From the NCBI RefSeq assembly GCF_001895025.1, contig NZ_BCXI01000006.1:1-64000 (forward strand): a stretch of 64,000 nt of DNA, in the 5' to 3' direction. Position numbers and translations under genes: made by a program. The notes below the pieces were generated by a model. That model did no database searches, had not been told where the DNA came from, and was given only the letters and a program-made list of their open reading frames with translations. Every line of letters starts with the position of its first letter. The first letter of the stretch is position 1. Shown piece by piece: positions 8,578 to 15,892 of the stretch. The stretch comes from Rhodococcus zopfii NBRC 100606 = JCM 9919 (GTDB taxonomy: Bacteria > Actinomycetota > Actinomycetes > Mycobacteriales > Mycobacteriaceae).

Positions 8578-8670
8578 ATGGCATCGCAGACCGCATCGAA
8601 CGTCGTCGCACCGTGGTGCCGTCGTCATGTCGATCTGTGCCGCACCGCCTCCGGCATGTGTACGAGCTGA
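8578..8670 (+). CDS. Cysteine-rich leader peptide upstream of the LLM-like gene
   Basis: ATG 8578 opens a 30-codon frame ending in RRHVDLCRTASGMCTS. It closely matches a second leader at 10518-10589 (RRHVDLCRTRSCLCAN) on the other strand. Peptides with the HVDLCR core are widespread before sulfur-assimilation genes of actinobacteria. The ATG lies seven bases after the TANNNT-type box TAGGGT (8565-8570), so the message is probably leaderless. Cysteine codons sit at positions 14, 21 and 28. Ribosome stalling there at low cysteine or low Cys-tRNA would affect expression of the gene at 8735. A weak hairpin (GCCGC 8698-8702 with GCGGC 8713-8717) lies between. Too short for standard gene finders. 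Confidence 0.8.
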   Translation: MASQTASNVVAPWCRRHVDLCRTASGMCTS

Positions 8671-8734
8671 ACGACACCCCCGTCTCCACAGCTCATCGCC
8701 GCGGGATCGCCTGCGGCAGTTCGAAGGAACCCAC

Positions 8735-9322
8735 ATGTCGTACAGCAATGTCGTTCACGCCGTTTCGTCCACCCGCCCGCTGCGTGTCGCCGTCGAACTC
8801 GTCGGCCCGTCCGGCCCGCACTACTGGGCCGATCTCACCGCCGGTCGATCGGGCGAGGATTCGCTCGATCTGAGTGCGTCGCAACCGAATGTCGTGCGGA
8901 TTCGCGCCACCGATCTGCGCGAGACCCGCAAGGCCCGCGATCGCGTCCGCGCCGAACTCGTCGCCGAAGGTCGCGACCCCGACAGCGTCACCGTCCTGGT
9001 CGATCTCGAGGTGGTCGTGGCATCCGAGGCACGTAGCGCCCGAAAGCAATACGCGCAGTTGGACAGTCCGCGCGCGACGGACACCCTCTCGTACGTCGGC
9101 ACCCCACAGGGCCTGGCGGGTCTCATTGCCGACATCCACTCCACACGCGTCGCGGACGGTGTCACCCTCGTTCCGCTGGCGGCGCCGTTCACCGTCGAGC
9201 ACATCGTGGACGGCACGCTTCCGTGGCTCGAGTCCCGCGATCTCGCGGTGACCGCACCGTCCGTCGTGGAAGTGCTGCGCCGCTTCGGAACCGGTGGCCG
9301 AGGGCTTACCCGGGCCTCGTAG
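8735..9322 (+). CDS. Short LLM (luciferase-like) flavin monooxygenase homologue
   Basis: A 195-residue protein. Its region RIRATDLRETRKARDRVRAEL...VTVLVDLEVVVA...YVGTPQGLAGLIADIH...ADGVTLVPL...LPWLESRDL resembles the C-terminal third of luciferase-like monooxygenases of the nitrilotriacetate/DszA/SsuD type, where G-T-P and ADG motifs recur. The N-terminal flavin- and substrate-binding half of these roughly 350-450 residue enzymes is absent, so catalysis is doubtful. It may be a partner or stand-alone regulatory subunit. Its cysteine leader peptide and the nearby leader-controlled flavin reductase suggest sulfur scavenging. It contains no cysteine and only the initiator methionine. ATG 8735 follows GAAGGA. 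Confidence 0.6.
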   Translation: MSYSNVVHAVSSTRPLRVAVELVGPSGPHYWADLTAGRSGEDSLDLSASQPNVVRIRATDLRETRKARDRVRAELVAEGRDPDSVTVLVDLEVVVASEARSARKQYAQLDSPRATDTLSYVGTPQGLAGLIADIHSTRVADGVTLVPLAAPFTVEHIVDGTLPWLESRDLAVTAPSVVEVLRRFGTGGRGLTRAS

Positions 9323-9353
9323 CCTCCTACGTTCCGTCCGGATTCGAAAAGCC

Positions 9354-9389
9354 GAATGGGGCGAGAGAACGGATTCTCTCGCCCCATTC
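9354..9389. terminator. Perfect 16-bp hairpin, bidirectional terminator
   Basis: GAATGGGGCGAGAGAA (9354-9369) pairs perfectly with TTCTCTCGCCCCATTC (9374-9389) across the loop CGGA. It lies between the convergent ends of the LLM-like gene and the winged-helix gene and could serve both. There is no T-tract, as is common in high-GC actinobacteria. Confidence 0.75.
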
Positions 9390-9398
9390 GCCGTGTCG

Positions 9399-9881
9399 TC
9401 AGGCCGAACGCCGGGTCAGAGGTTCGACGATGTGCACGCCGGGATGGGGATCGAAACGGTAACCGGTTCCCCGCACCGTCGTGATGATGGATCCGAATCT
9501 TCCCAGCTTCGTACGGATTCGGGACACGTGTACGTCGACGCTGCGCCCTCGTCGCTGATCGATATCCGTTGCGGCGGGATCGAGTTCCCGCAGTGTCGTC
9601 CGGGACACGACTACGCGAGGTCGCTGGACCAGCCGGGAAAGGATGTCGAATTCGGTGTGGCTGAGCAGAATTCGTGAGTTGTCGAGAATCACGTCGCGGG
9701 CGGGCAGATCGATCACCAAAGGTACCGGTGTGGAGCTCAGCAGCGTGTGCGTGCTCACTCCGGGCACGAGATCCTGTGCGGTTTCGCGCAACGCGTCGGC
9801 GAGCGCGGCGAGATCCGTCGACGAACGCACGCCGGTGTTGGAAAGCTGTACGACCAGTACGAGTTCGGGAGTTGTGGTCAT
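9399..9881 (-). CDS. Orphan winged-helix (OmpR/PhoB-type) DNA-binding protein
   Basis: A 160-residue protein. The C-terminal 85 residues form a trans_reg_C winged helix: [34 protein letters not shown] and TVRGTGYRF. The N-terminal 70 residues do not form a response-regulator receiver (no acidic pocket or phospho-Asp), so it is not a two-component regulator. Its ATG overlaps the flavin reductase stop as ATGA, so it is co-translated with that gene and shares its cysteine leader. It may regulate sulfur genes; the target is unknown. It has no cysteine and no internal methionine. A longer frame reaches 10091, but ATG 9881 fits the coupling. Confidence 0.8.
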   Translation of the reverse strand: MTTTPELVLVVQLSNTGVRSSTDLAALADALRETAQDLVPGVSTHTLLSSTPVPLVIDLPARDVILDNSRILLSHTEFDILSRLVQRPRVVVSRTTLRELDPAATDIDQRRGRSVDVHVSRIRTKLGRFGSIITTVRGTGYRFDPHPGVHIVEPLTRRSA

Positions 9882-10441
9882 GGTGTCGTGTCCAATGGTG
9901 TGGGCCGGTGGTAAACGCCGTCGTGGTAGAGCAACGGACCCGCCGGCGACTCGGTATCGGTGATGGCCGTATCGGCGACGAGGCCGACGACCAGAGTGCT
10001 GTCCCCGACCGGGATCAATTGGTGCACAAGAAGACGCAGGCGAACAGGCGTGTCGTGGAGGGCAGGCTCGCCGGTGTCGAGACGACCCCACAGCGAACGG
10101 TCTGCGAAGCGCTCGTCGGCGCTGCGCGCGAAACGCTGTGCCAGATGTCGTTGGTCCTCGCCCAGCAGGTGCACCACGAGCGAGTCCGCCGCGTGCACGG
10201 CGTCGATGCTCGACGATGTGTGAGTGATGTTGAACGACACCAGCGGTGGGTTCAGAGACAGTGAGGAGAACGACGTCGCGGTGAAACCGACCGGGCCGTC
10301 TCCGGAATCGAGCGTGACGATGGTGACGCCTGCCGGGTGGCGGCGCAACGCGGAGCGGTACTCCTCGTTGCCGACGCCCAGGGCGAATTCGGGGGCGGTG
10401 GCGTCGGCGCGGTCGGCGACAGGGGAATGTGAAGTGGGCAT
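9878..10441 (-). CDS. Flavin reductase family protein (FMN reductase-like)
   Basis: A 187-residue protein of the flavin reductase-like domain family: [44 protein letters not shown] flavin loop, and a C-terminal LLYHDGVYH. Family members bind FMN and supply reduced flavin to two-component monooxygenases, such as those that release sulfite from sulfonates. The LLM-like protein on the opposite side of the cluster is the obvious candidate partner. Expression is predicted to depend on the cysteine leader at 10518-10589 and on the hairpin that covers its ribosome site. It contains no cysteine and no internal methionine. ATG 10441 follows AGGGA with five bases between. Confidence 0.85.
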   Translation of the reverse strand: MPTSHSPVADRADATAPEFALGVGNEEYRSALRRHPAGVTIVTLDSGDGPVGFTATSFSSLSLNPPLVSFNITHTSSSIDAVHAADSLVVHLLGEDQRHLAQRFARSADERFADRSLWGRLDTGEPALHDTPVRLRLLVHQLIPVGDSTLVVGLVADTAITDTESPAGPLLYHDGVYHRPTPLDTTP

Positions 10442-10447
10442 TGCCGT

Positions 10448-10488
10448 CCCTGGAGAGGCTGCCCCCGGAAAGAAGCTGGGGGACAGGG
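10448..10488 (-). promoter_or_regulatory. Hairpin covering the ribosome site of the flavin reductase
   Basis: On the minus strand CCCTG (10488-10484) pairs with CAGGG (10452-10448), and inside it CCCCC (10482-10478) pairs with GGGGG (10466-10462). The outer right arm contains the AGGGA ribosome site of the flavin reductase. The structure lies between the cysteine leader and the gene, the position expected for a translational attenuator. Confidence 0.6.
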
Positions 10489-10517
10489 CGAATGATCAGA
10501 TGGAATGAGTGTGGGCG

Positions 10518-10589
10518 TCAGTTCGCACACAGGCACGAGCGGGTACGGCACAGGTCGACATGCCTGCGGCTCCACGCTCGGATAGTCAC
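10518..10589 (-). CDS. Cysteine-rich leader peptide upstream of the flavin reductase
   Basis: GTG 10589 opens a 23-codon frame ending in RRHVDLCRTRSCLCAN, nearly the same core as the leader at 8578-8670. Cysteine codons are at positions 14, 19 and 21. The GTG lies six bases after the -10 box TATAGT (10601-10596), so the transcript very probably starts at or next to the GTG and is leaderless. Leaderless cysteine-codon leaders that attenuate sulfur genes are known in mycobacteria. The controlled operon would be flavin reductase plus winged-helix protein. Confidence 0.82.
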   Translation of the reverse strand: MTIRAWSRRHVDLCRTRSCLCAN

Positions 10590-10595
10590 GGTGAC

Positions 10596-10601
10596 ACTAT
10601 A
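10596..10601 (-). promoter_or_regulatory. -10 box TATAGT of the flavin reductase leader
   Basis: TATAGT on the minus strand fits the actinobacterial SigA -10 pattern TANNNT and sits six bases before the GTG of the leader peptide. No convincing -35 hexamer is present, which is usual for this group. Confidence 0.6.
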
Positions 10602-10635
10602 GTGCAGCACTCCCTGTTCCGGTACCGCAGGTCGG

Positions 10636-11109
10636 TCAGTCCATCTCCACGTCCATGCCGGCGGTGATGCGCAGAAGTTCCCGATAGGTCGTGCGGAACA
10701 TCGTGTTCGGGTGTCCGCCCGCCGCCCACAACTGCGGATGGGCCTCGAGCGCGCGATCGACATAGGTCGGCAGATTGGTGGGATGCCCCAGCGGCGCGAC
10801 ACCGCCGACCGGTTGTGCGGTGACCTCCGACGCCACCTCGGCCGACGCCGGCACCAGGGTTCCCCCGAGGCGCTCGCCGCAACGCCGCGTGTCGACCCGG
10901 TGGGCGCCGGAGACCAGCAGCAGGACCGGTTCGCCGTCGAGCTCGAACACCAGTGACTTCACGATCGCACCGACGTCGACACCCAGCGCCGCGGCCGCCT
11001 GCTCGGCCGTGTGCACCGACTCCGGCTGGGTGAGGATCAAGCCTGGATGGCCGCGCGAGATGAGCGTGTCGGCCACGTGAACGGCGTTCGGATGCAGTGT
11101 CGCGGACAT
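10636..11109 (-). CDS. YbaK/EbsC family aminoacyl-tRNA deacylase
   Basis: A 157-residue protein matching the YbaK/prolyl-tRNA editing domain: TAEQAAAALGVDVGAIVKSLVF with the conserved lysine, a GDRRVD-like loop (SGAHRVDTRRC), and GYxxGGVxPxG as QPVGGVAPLGHPTNLPTYVD. Family members hydrolyse mischarged tRNA, for example Cys-tRNA(Pro). It sits directly upstream of the cysteine leader on the same strand, but its own start at ATG 11109 has no strong ribosome site. Substrate specificity cannot be read from sequence. Confidence 0.85.
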   Translation of the reverse strand: MSATLHPNAVHVADTLISRGHPGLILTQPESVHTAEQAAAALGVDVGAIVKSLVFELDGEPVLLLVSGAHRVDTRRCGERLGGTLVPASAEVASEVTAQPVGGVAPLGHPTNLPTYVDRALEAHPQLWAAGGHPNTMFRTTYRELLRITAGMDVEMD

Positions 11110-11149
11110 GGTTCCAATGTAGGAGCGGACCGGGCCCGCCGCGCGGGGA

Positions 11150-11671
11150 TCAGTAGAGCGGAAAGCCGTCCTCCGGTCCCAGCATGCGTTCGAGGCGGGT
11201 ACGGGTGACCTTCGCCAGCTCGTCGGTGCGGATCTTCCGTTCGGCATCGACGTCGTTGCCGAGACGGTGGACGAGGTCGGCGAGCAGTTCGTCCGGCCCG
11301 CGGCCGCCCGGACACCACAGATAGCGGAATCCGAACCGTTGCTCGTACTCGTGGGCCGACTGCGCGATCGCCGCCATGGTTTGTGGATCCTCGTCCCACA
11401 TCGAGGAGTGGTCGGCGCGTGAATGTGCGCTTCGCGGCCGGCCGCCGACGATCGGATGGCAGTCCAGGGCATCGGCGATTCCCGTCTCGTCCAGCGTCAC
11501 GAGCACCGCGTCGGCGCGGGCGAACAGTTCGGTGTGGCTCGCATAGGGGCGTCCGGCGGCGACCGGGTTCGCCCACCCGAGCGACGCGCAGCACTCGTAC
11601 AGCGCGTGGACGGCGCCGCGGCGACTGAGGGCATTGAACGCACCGAGACCGATTCCCTGATGCAGAAGCAT
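11150..11671 (-). CDS. OHCU decarboxylase-like protein (uraD family)
   Basis: A 173-residue all-helical protein resembling 2-oxo-4-hydroxy-4-carboxy-5-ureidoimidazoline decarboxylase, which converts OHCU to S-allantoin in urate breakdown. Recognisable are the N-terminal FNALS, the catalytic-histidine region DCHPIVG, a YEQRFGFRYLWCPGGRGPDELLADLVHRLGND stretch, and a C-terminal RTDELAKVTRTRLERML. The family's S-R-x-E-Q segment reads SRADHSS, so the conserved Glu-Gln is replaced by Asp-His and activity needs testing. No other urate gene is near. Confidence 0.7.
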   Translation of the reverse strand: MLLHQGIGLGAFNALSRRGAVHALYECCASLGWANPVAAGRPYASHTELFARADAVLVTLDETGIADALDCHPIVGGRPRSAHSRADHSSMWDEDPQTMAAIAQSAHEYEQRFGFRYLWCPGGRGPDELLADLVHRLGNDVDAERKIRTDELAKVTRTRLERMLGPEDGFPLY

Positions 11672-11843
11672 GGCTGCGCTCCTCTCCGAGACGGACCGCC
11701 CCGGGAACCCGGGGCTGCGGTCGGATCAAGCTTCCACCCTGCGCGGGCGTGCTTCCAGAGCTGTGACCGGGAGTTTTCGAGCCTTTAACACCGCTCCGCG
11801 GCGAACGTGACGTGGAGCTCCGTGTGAACGGTCGGCAAAGATA

Positions 11844-11857
11844 TTACTCTCGAGTAA
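11844..11857. promoter_or_regulatory. Inverted repeat TTACTC-TC-GAGTAA at the crotonase start
   Basis: TTACTC (11844-11849) and GAGTAA (11852-11857) form a two-fold symmetric site whose last base is the first base of the ATG. Its size and position suggest an operator, for example of a TetR-type fatty-acid regulator. It does not match the KstR site seen elsewhere in the window. Confidence 0.45.
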
Positions 11858-12687
11858 TGACCGATCATTCCAGCTGGAAAGCATTCACCGTCGAGGTCGA
11901 GGCACACGTCGCCCGCGTGACCCTCGTCGGACCGGGCAAGGGCAACGCGATGGGACCCGACTTCTGGTCCGAGCTGCCCGAACTGTTCGCCGCACTCGAC
12001 ACCGACGACGAGGTGCGCGCCGTCGTCCTCGCCGGCTCCGGCAAGCACTTCTCCTTCGGCCTCGACCTGCCCGCGATGAGCGGCGACATCGGCAAGGTTC
12101 TCGCCGACAAGGCCCTCGCCAAACCGCGCACCGACTTCCACGCGATGGTCAAGCGCATGCAGGCCGCGATCACCGCGGTCGCCGACTGCCGCAAGCCCGT
12201 CGTCGCAGCCGTGCAGGGCTGGTGCATCGGTGGCGGCGTCGACCTGATCACCGCCGCCGACATCCGCTACGCGTCGGCGGACGCCAAGTTCAGCGTCCGC
12301 GAGGTGAAGGTCGGCATGGTCGCCGACGTCGGCAGCCTCGCCCGCCTCCCGCTGATCGTCGGCGACGGCCACACCCGTGAGCTCGCACTCACCGGCAAGG
12401 ACATCGACGCGGCCCGCGCCGAGAAGATCGGACTCGTCAACGACGTGTTCGACGACGCAGAGGCCGCCCTCGCCGCCGCGCACGCGACCGCCGCCGAAAT
12501 CGCAGGCAACCCGCCGCTCGTCGTCCACGGCATCAAGGACGTCCTGGACCACACCCGCTCCCCGCAGGTCGACGACAGCCTCCGCTACGTCGCGGCGTGG
12601 AACGCGGCCTTCCTGCCCTCCGAGGACCTCACCGAGGCCATCTCCGCCGTCTTCGAGAAGCGCCCCCCGAACTTCCGGGGTCGCTGA
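11857..12687 (+). CDS. Enoyl-CoA hydratase/isomerase (crotonase) family protein
   Basis: A 276-residue crotonase. The first oxyanion-hole loop is GSGKHFSFGLDL and the second is GWCIGGGVDLITAADIRYA. Acidic residues follow in FSVREVKVGMVADVGSL, a pattern typical of delta3,5-delta2,4-dienoyl-CoA isomerases, which have the VGMVADVG signature. It probably isomerises or hydrates unsaturated acyl-CoAs in beta-oxidation. An in-frame upstream start at 11812 was rejected because the symmetric site and a TATTAC box lie between it and ATG 11857, giving a near-leaderless start. Confidence 0.85.
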   Translation: MTDHSSWKAFTVEVEAHVARVTLVGPGKGNAMGPDFWSELPELFAALDTDDEVRAVVLAGSGKHFSFGLDLPAMSGDIGKVLADKALAKPRTDFHAMVKRMQAAITAVADCRKPVVAAVQGWCIGGGVDLITAADIRYASADAKFSVREVKVGMVADVGSLARLPLIVGDGHTRELALTGKDIDAARAEKIGLVNDVFDDAEAALAAAHATAAEIAGNPPLVVHGIKDVLDHTRSPQVDDSLRYVAAWNAAFLPSEDLTEAISAVFEKRPPNFRGR

Positions 12688-12688
12688 T

Positions 12689-12760
12689 TTTCGGGCTCGG
12701 CCCGAAACGAGCGAACGGTACATTCCGTCGGGGAGTCCGACGGAATGTACCGTTCGCTCG
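12689..12760. terminator. Tandem perfect hairpins between convergent genes
   Basis: First, TTTCGGGC (12689-12696) pairs with GCCCGAAA (12700-12707). Second, the 24 bases at 12708-12731 pair perfectly with 12737-12760 across a five-base loop. The structure separates the convergent crotonase and pyrophosphatase genes and probably terminates both. Confidence 0.75.
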
Positions 12761-12787
12761 GATAACAGTGGGTTGAAACCGGACGGC

Positions 12788-13279
12788 TCAGTGGCCGCCG
12801 TTCTCCTTCAGACGCGCGATCGACGCCTCGACCTCGGCCTCGGCGTCGGCGCGACCGGTCCAGTCCGCGGCCTCGACGTGCTTGCCCGGCTCGAGATCCT
12901 TGTAGTGCACGAAGAAGTGCTTGATCGCGTCGAGCTCGAACTGCGGGACGTCGGAGATGTCCTGGATGTGATCCCAGCGCGGATCACCGGCCGGCACAGC
13001 GAGGACCTTGTCGTCTCCACCGGCCTCGTCGACCATCTTGAACATGCCGACGGGCCGGGCCTCGACGATGACGCCCGGGAACACCGACTCGGGGAGCAGC
13101 ACCAGGCAGTCCAGCGGATCGCCGTCCTCGCCGAGGGTGTTCTCGATGTAGCCGTAGTCGGCCGGGTAACCGAACGATGTGTAGAGGTAGCGGTCCAGCT
13201 TCACGCGGCCGGTCTCGTGATCGACCTCGTACTTGTTGCGCTGTCCCTTGGGGATCTCGATGGTGACGTCGAACTCCAC
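12788..13279 (-). CDS. ppa: Inorganic pyrophosphatase
   Basis: A 163-residue soluble family I pyrophosphatase that hydrolyses PPi to phosphate and drives biosynthesis. The metal-binding signature [10 protein letters not shown] is present, preceded by [13 protein letters not shown] and [12 protein letters not shown]. Length and sequence are close to mycobacterial Ppa. The GTG at 13279 is chosen because mycobacterial orthologues begin with the same [12 protein letters not shown]-like sequence. It stands divergent from the dacB-like gene, the order seen in mycobacteria. Confidence 0.95.
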   Translation of the reverse strand: MEFDVTIEIPKGQRNKYEVDHETGRVKLDRYLYTSFGYPADYGYIENTLGEDGDPLDCLVLLPESVFPGVIVEARPVGMFKMVDEAGGDDKVLAVPAGDPRWDHIQDISDVPQFELDAIKHFFVHYKDLEPGKHVEAADWTGRADAEAEVEASIARLKENGGH

Positions 13280-13446
13280 GCCGGTGTCCTCACTTCGTCG
13301 GTGATTGCCTGTCGCTCCACCTGCCGCGACCGCGGTGATGGTCCGCAGAGAGGATAACGGGCGCGGCGCTACCCTGGTGGACGCAGGTGCCGGACCTACG
13401 AGGGCGGCCACCAGGGCGCGGGAGTCTCGAACGCAGCGGAGGCGTG

Positions 13447-14853
13447 TTGGCGGGTCAGGAGAAGAACAAGAAGCTCGGCGGGCTCGAGGTGCGGCGCCGC
13501 CGCAGCCTCCGAATCCTGATCGGCATCTGGTGCGCCGGGTTCCTCGCACTCGTCGTCGGCGGTACGTTCGCGCTGACCGAGATCACCGGCAGCGACGCCG
13601 AGGCCGCGATCACCCCCGCCCCGGGCCCGGTCACCGCGACCCCGCAGGTAGCTCCCGCCCCCGCCGACGCGCCGGCGCCCGCCGCGGCCGCTCTCGGCGC
13701 GATTCTCGCCACGGCCGTGGCGAACCCCGCGCTCGGCACCCTCACCGGGTCCGTCACCGACACAGCCACCGGCACGGTCCTGTGGTCGCAGGACCCCGAC
13801 CGCCCGATGATCCCGGCGTCGACGACGAAGGTGCTCACCGCCGCGGCGGCGCTGCTGTCGTTGCCGCCCGACCACCGGATCACCACGCGGGTCGTCGAGG
13901 GCAGCCGACCCGGCGAGATCGTGCTGGTCGCGGGCGGCGACCCCACTCTCACCGCCGTTCCGGTCGGTGCGGACGGTTTCTACCCCGGCGCACCGCGCAT
14001 CGCGGATCTCGTTCAGCAGATCCAACGTTCCGGGGCCCTCGTCGACACGGTGCTCGTCGACACCGGCAGCTATATGGGCGATCCGATGGCCGCCGGATGG
14101 ACCCCGTCGGACGTCGAGGGCGGCTATATCGCACCGATCGAACCGGTGATGCTCGACGGCGGCCGGCTGAACCCGCGTGAGGACGAATCGCCGCGCAGCG
14201 CGACGCCCGCCCTCGACGCCGGTCGCGCCCTCGCCGCGGCGCTCGGCGCCGACCCGGCGACCGTCGCCTTCGGGACCGCATCCCCCGGAGCCGCACCGCT
14301 GGCATCGGTGCAGTCCGCGCTTCTGCGCGACCGGCTCCGCCAGATGATGGACCACTCCGACAACGTCCTCGCCGAGACGATCGGCCGCGAGATCGCGGTC
14401 GCGTCGGGCTCCCCGGCGTCGTTCACGGGGGCCGTCGATTCCGTGCTCCGCGCCCTCGCGACCGCCGGTTTCGACGTCGGCGACGTCACCATGCACGACG
14501 TGAGCGGGCTGTCGGTGGACAATCGCATTCCCGCGCGGCTGCTCGATGCGGTGATGGCGTCCGCCGCCGGTGGCGAGCAGGACAGCCTGCGTCCGATGCT
14601 CGACTACCTGCCGGTCGCCGGCGCCACCGGCACCCTCAGCGACCGCTACGCGTCCGCCAACCGCGACGGCGCCGGCTGGGTGCGCGCGAAGACCGGAACC
14701 CTCTCGGAGGCGAGCGGGCTGGTCGGAACCGTCGTCGACGTCGACGGGCGGGTCCTGTCGTTCGCGCTGATGTCCAACGACCGGCTGCCCGGCGAAAGCC
14801 GGCCTGCGCTGGACGCCGTCGCCGCGACCCTCCGGGGATGCGGGTGCCGATGA
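13447..14853 (+). CDS. dacB: D-alanyl-D-alanine carboxypeptidase/endopeptidase (PBP4 family)
   Basis: An S13-family penicillin-binding protein of about 468 residues acting on peptidoglycan outside the membrane. It has a basic N-terminus, a signal anchor (about 24-44), an Ala/Pro-rich linker, then the penicillin-binding motifs S125-T-T-K128, S304-D-N306 and K415-T-G. These cleave the terminal D-Ala or crosslinks. The start is uncertain: GGAGG at 13438-13442 is followed by GTG 13444 and TTG 13447; the latter has more workable spacing. The stop overlaps the next gene as ATGA. Corresponds by position to the mycobacterial Rv3627c-type protein. Confidence 0.9.
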   Translation: MAGQEKNKKLGGLEVRRRRSLRILIGIWCAGFLALVVGGTFALTEITGSDAEAAITPAPGPVTATPQVAPAPADAPAPAAAALGAILATAVANPALGTLTGSVTDTATGTVLWSQDPDRPMIPASTTKVLTAAAALLSLPPDHRITTRVVEGSRPGEIVLVAGGDPTLTAVPVGADGFYPGAPRIADLVQQIQRSGALVDTVLVDTGSYMGDPMAAGWTPSDVEGGYIAPIEPVMLDGGRLNPREDESPRSATPALDAGRALAAALGADPATVAFGTASPGAAPLASVQSALLRDRLRQMMDHSDNVLAETIGREIAVASGSPASFTGAVDSVLRALATAGFDVGDVTMHDVSGLSVDNRIPARLLDAVMASAAGGEQDSLRPMLDYLPVAGATGTLSDRYASANRDGAGWVRAKTGTLSEASGLVGTVVDVDGRVLSFALMSNDRLPGESRPALDAVAATLRGCGCR

Positions 14854-15887
14854 GCGACCGCGACCACCCGATCGGGGACGCCATCGACTGGACGTTCGCG
14901 GCCGGCGTCGGCGCGCGACTGGCCCGGCCGGGGCCGGCGATGTCCCGGTACACCGCAGACACCGTGGTGGCCGAACTCGCCGCGGCCGCCGACCGAGCCG
15001 AGCAGCCGGTGCGGGAACTCACCGGCCTCGGCGCCGGGCACGCCGATCCCGCACCCGCCCGGGTCGTGGACCGGACCGGCTGGGTGCAGGCCGCGGCGGT
15101 GTCGATGGCGGACCTGACCGGCGGCGGACAAGGCGGCGGCTCCTGGATGGGGAAACCCGCGGGCATGCAGGCCGGCGCGATGCTCGCGTACCTCTCGTCG
15201 GCGGTTCTCGGCCAGTACGACCCGTTCTCGCGCAGCCTGCTGCTCGTCGCCCCGAACGTCGTCGCGGTGGAACGGGCACTGAAGGTCCCGACCGCGGACT
15301 TTCGCCTGTGGGTGTGCCTGCACGAGGTCACCCATCGGGTGCAGTTCGCGGAGGCGCCGTGGATGGCGGAGCTGATGCGTACCGCCACCGCCGAACTCGG
15401 TGCCGCCGCCGACGAGCCCGTCTCCGAACTGGTGGGCCGCGTCGTCGCCGTCGTCCGCGACCGCCGCGGGAACGACGAGAAGCAGATGTCCGAACGCGGT
15501 GTTCTCGGTCTGCTACGAGCCACCCAGTCCGAAACCCAGCAGCTCGCCCTCGACCGGATGCTCGCGCTCGGCACCCTTCTCGAAGGTCACGCCGATCACG
15601 TCATGGACGCCGTCGGTCCCGGAGTCGTTCCCGCGGTGGGCAGTATCCGGCGCGCCTTCGACAACCGGCGGCGCCGCAGCTCCAATCCCGTGCATCGGGT
15701 GATCCGTGCGCTGCTCGGTGTGGACGCGAAGATGGCGCAGTACGTGCACGGCAAGAAGTTCGTCGACACCGTCGTCGATCGTGTCGGGATGGCCGAGTTC
15801 AACGCCGTGTGGTCCGGGCCCGACGCGATGCCCACGCTCGCCGAGATCGACGATCCGGACGCCTGGATCGCCCGGGTGCTGGGCTGA
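14850..15887 (+). CDS. Zinc-dependent metalloprotease, DUF2342 family
   Basis: A 345-residue protein of the actinobacterial DUF2342 family, sometimes labelled F420-biosynthesis associated. The zinc site is H158-E-V-T-H162 in CLHEVTHRVQF, with a likely third ligand downstream in LEGHADHVMD. No signal peptide. Substrate is unknown. It overlaps the dacB-like gene by ATGA and is followed within five bases by tilS, so it is embedded in a cell-wall and translation operon conserved in mycobacteria (Rv3626c position). Confidence 0.85.
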   Translation: MSDRDHPIGDAIDWTFAAGVGARLARPGPAMSRYTADTVVAELAAAADRAEQPVRELTGLGAGHADPAPARVVDRTGWVQAAAVSMADLTGGGQGGGSWMGKPAGMQAGAMLAYLSSAVLGQYDPFSRSLLLVAPNVVAVERALKVPTADFRLWVCLHEVTHRVQFAEAPWMAELMRTATAELGAAADEPVSELVGRVVAVVRDRRGNDEKQMSERGVLGLLRATQSETQQLALDRMLALGTLLEGHADHVMDAVGPGVVPAVGSIRRAFDNRRRRSSNPVHRVIRALLGVDAKMAQYVHGKKFVDTVVDRVGMAEFNAVWSGPDAMPTLAEIDDPDAWIARVLG

Positions 15888-15892
15888 TCGGG

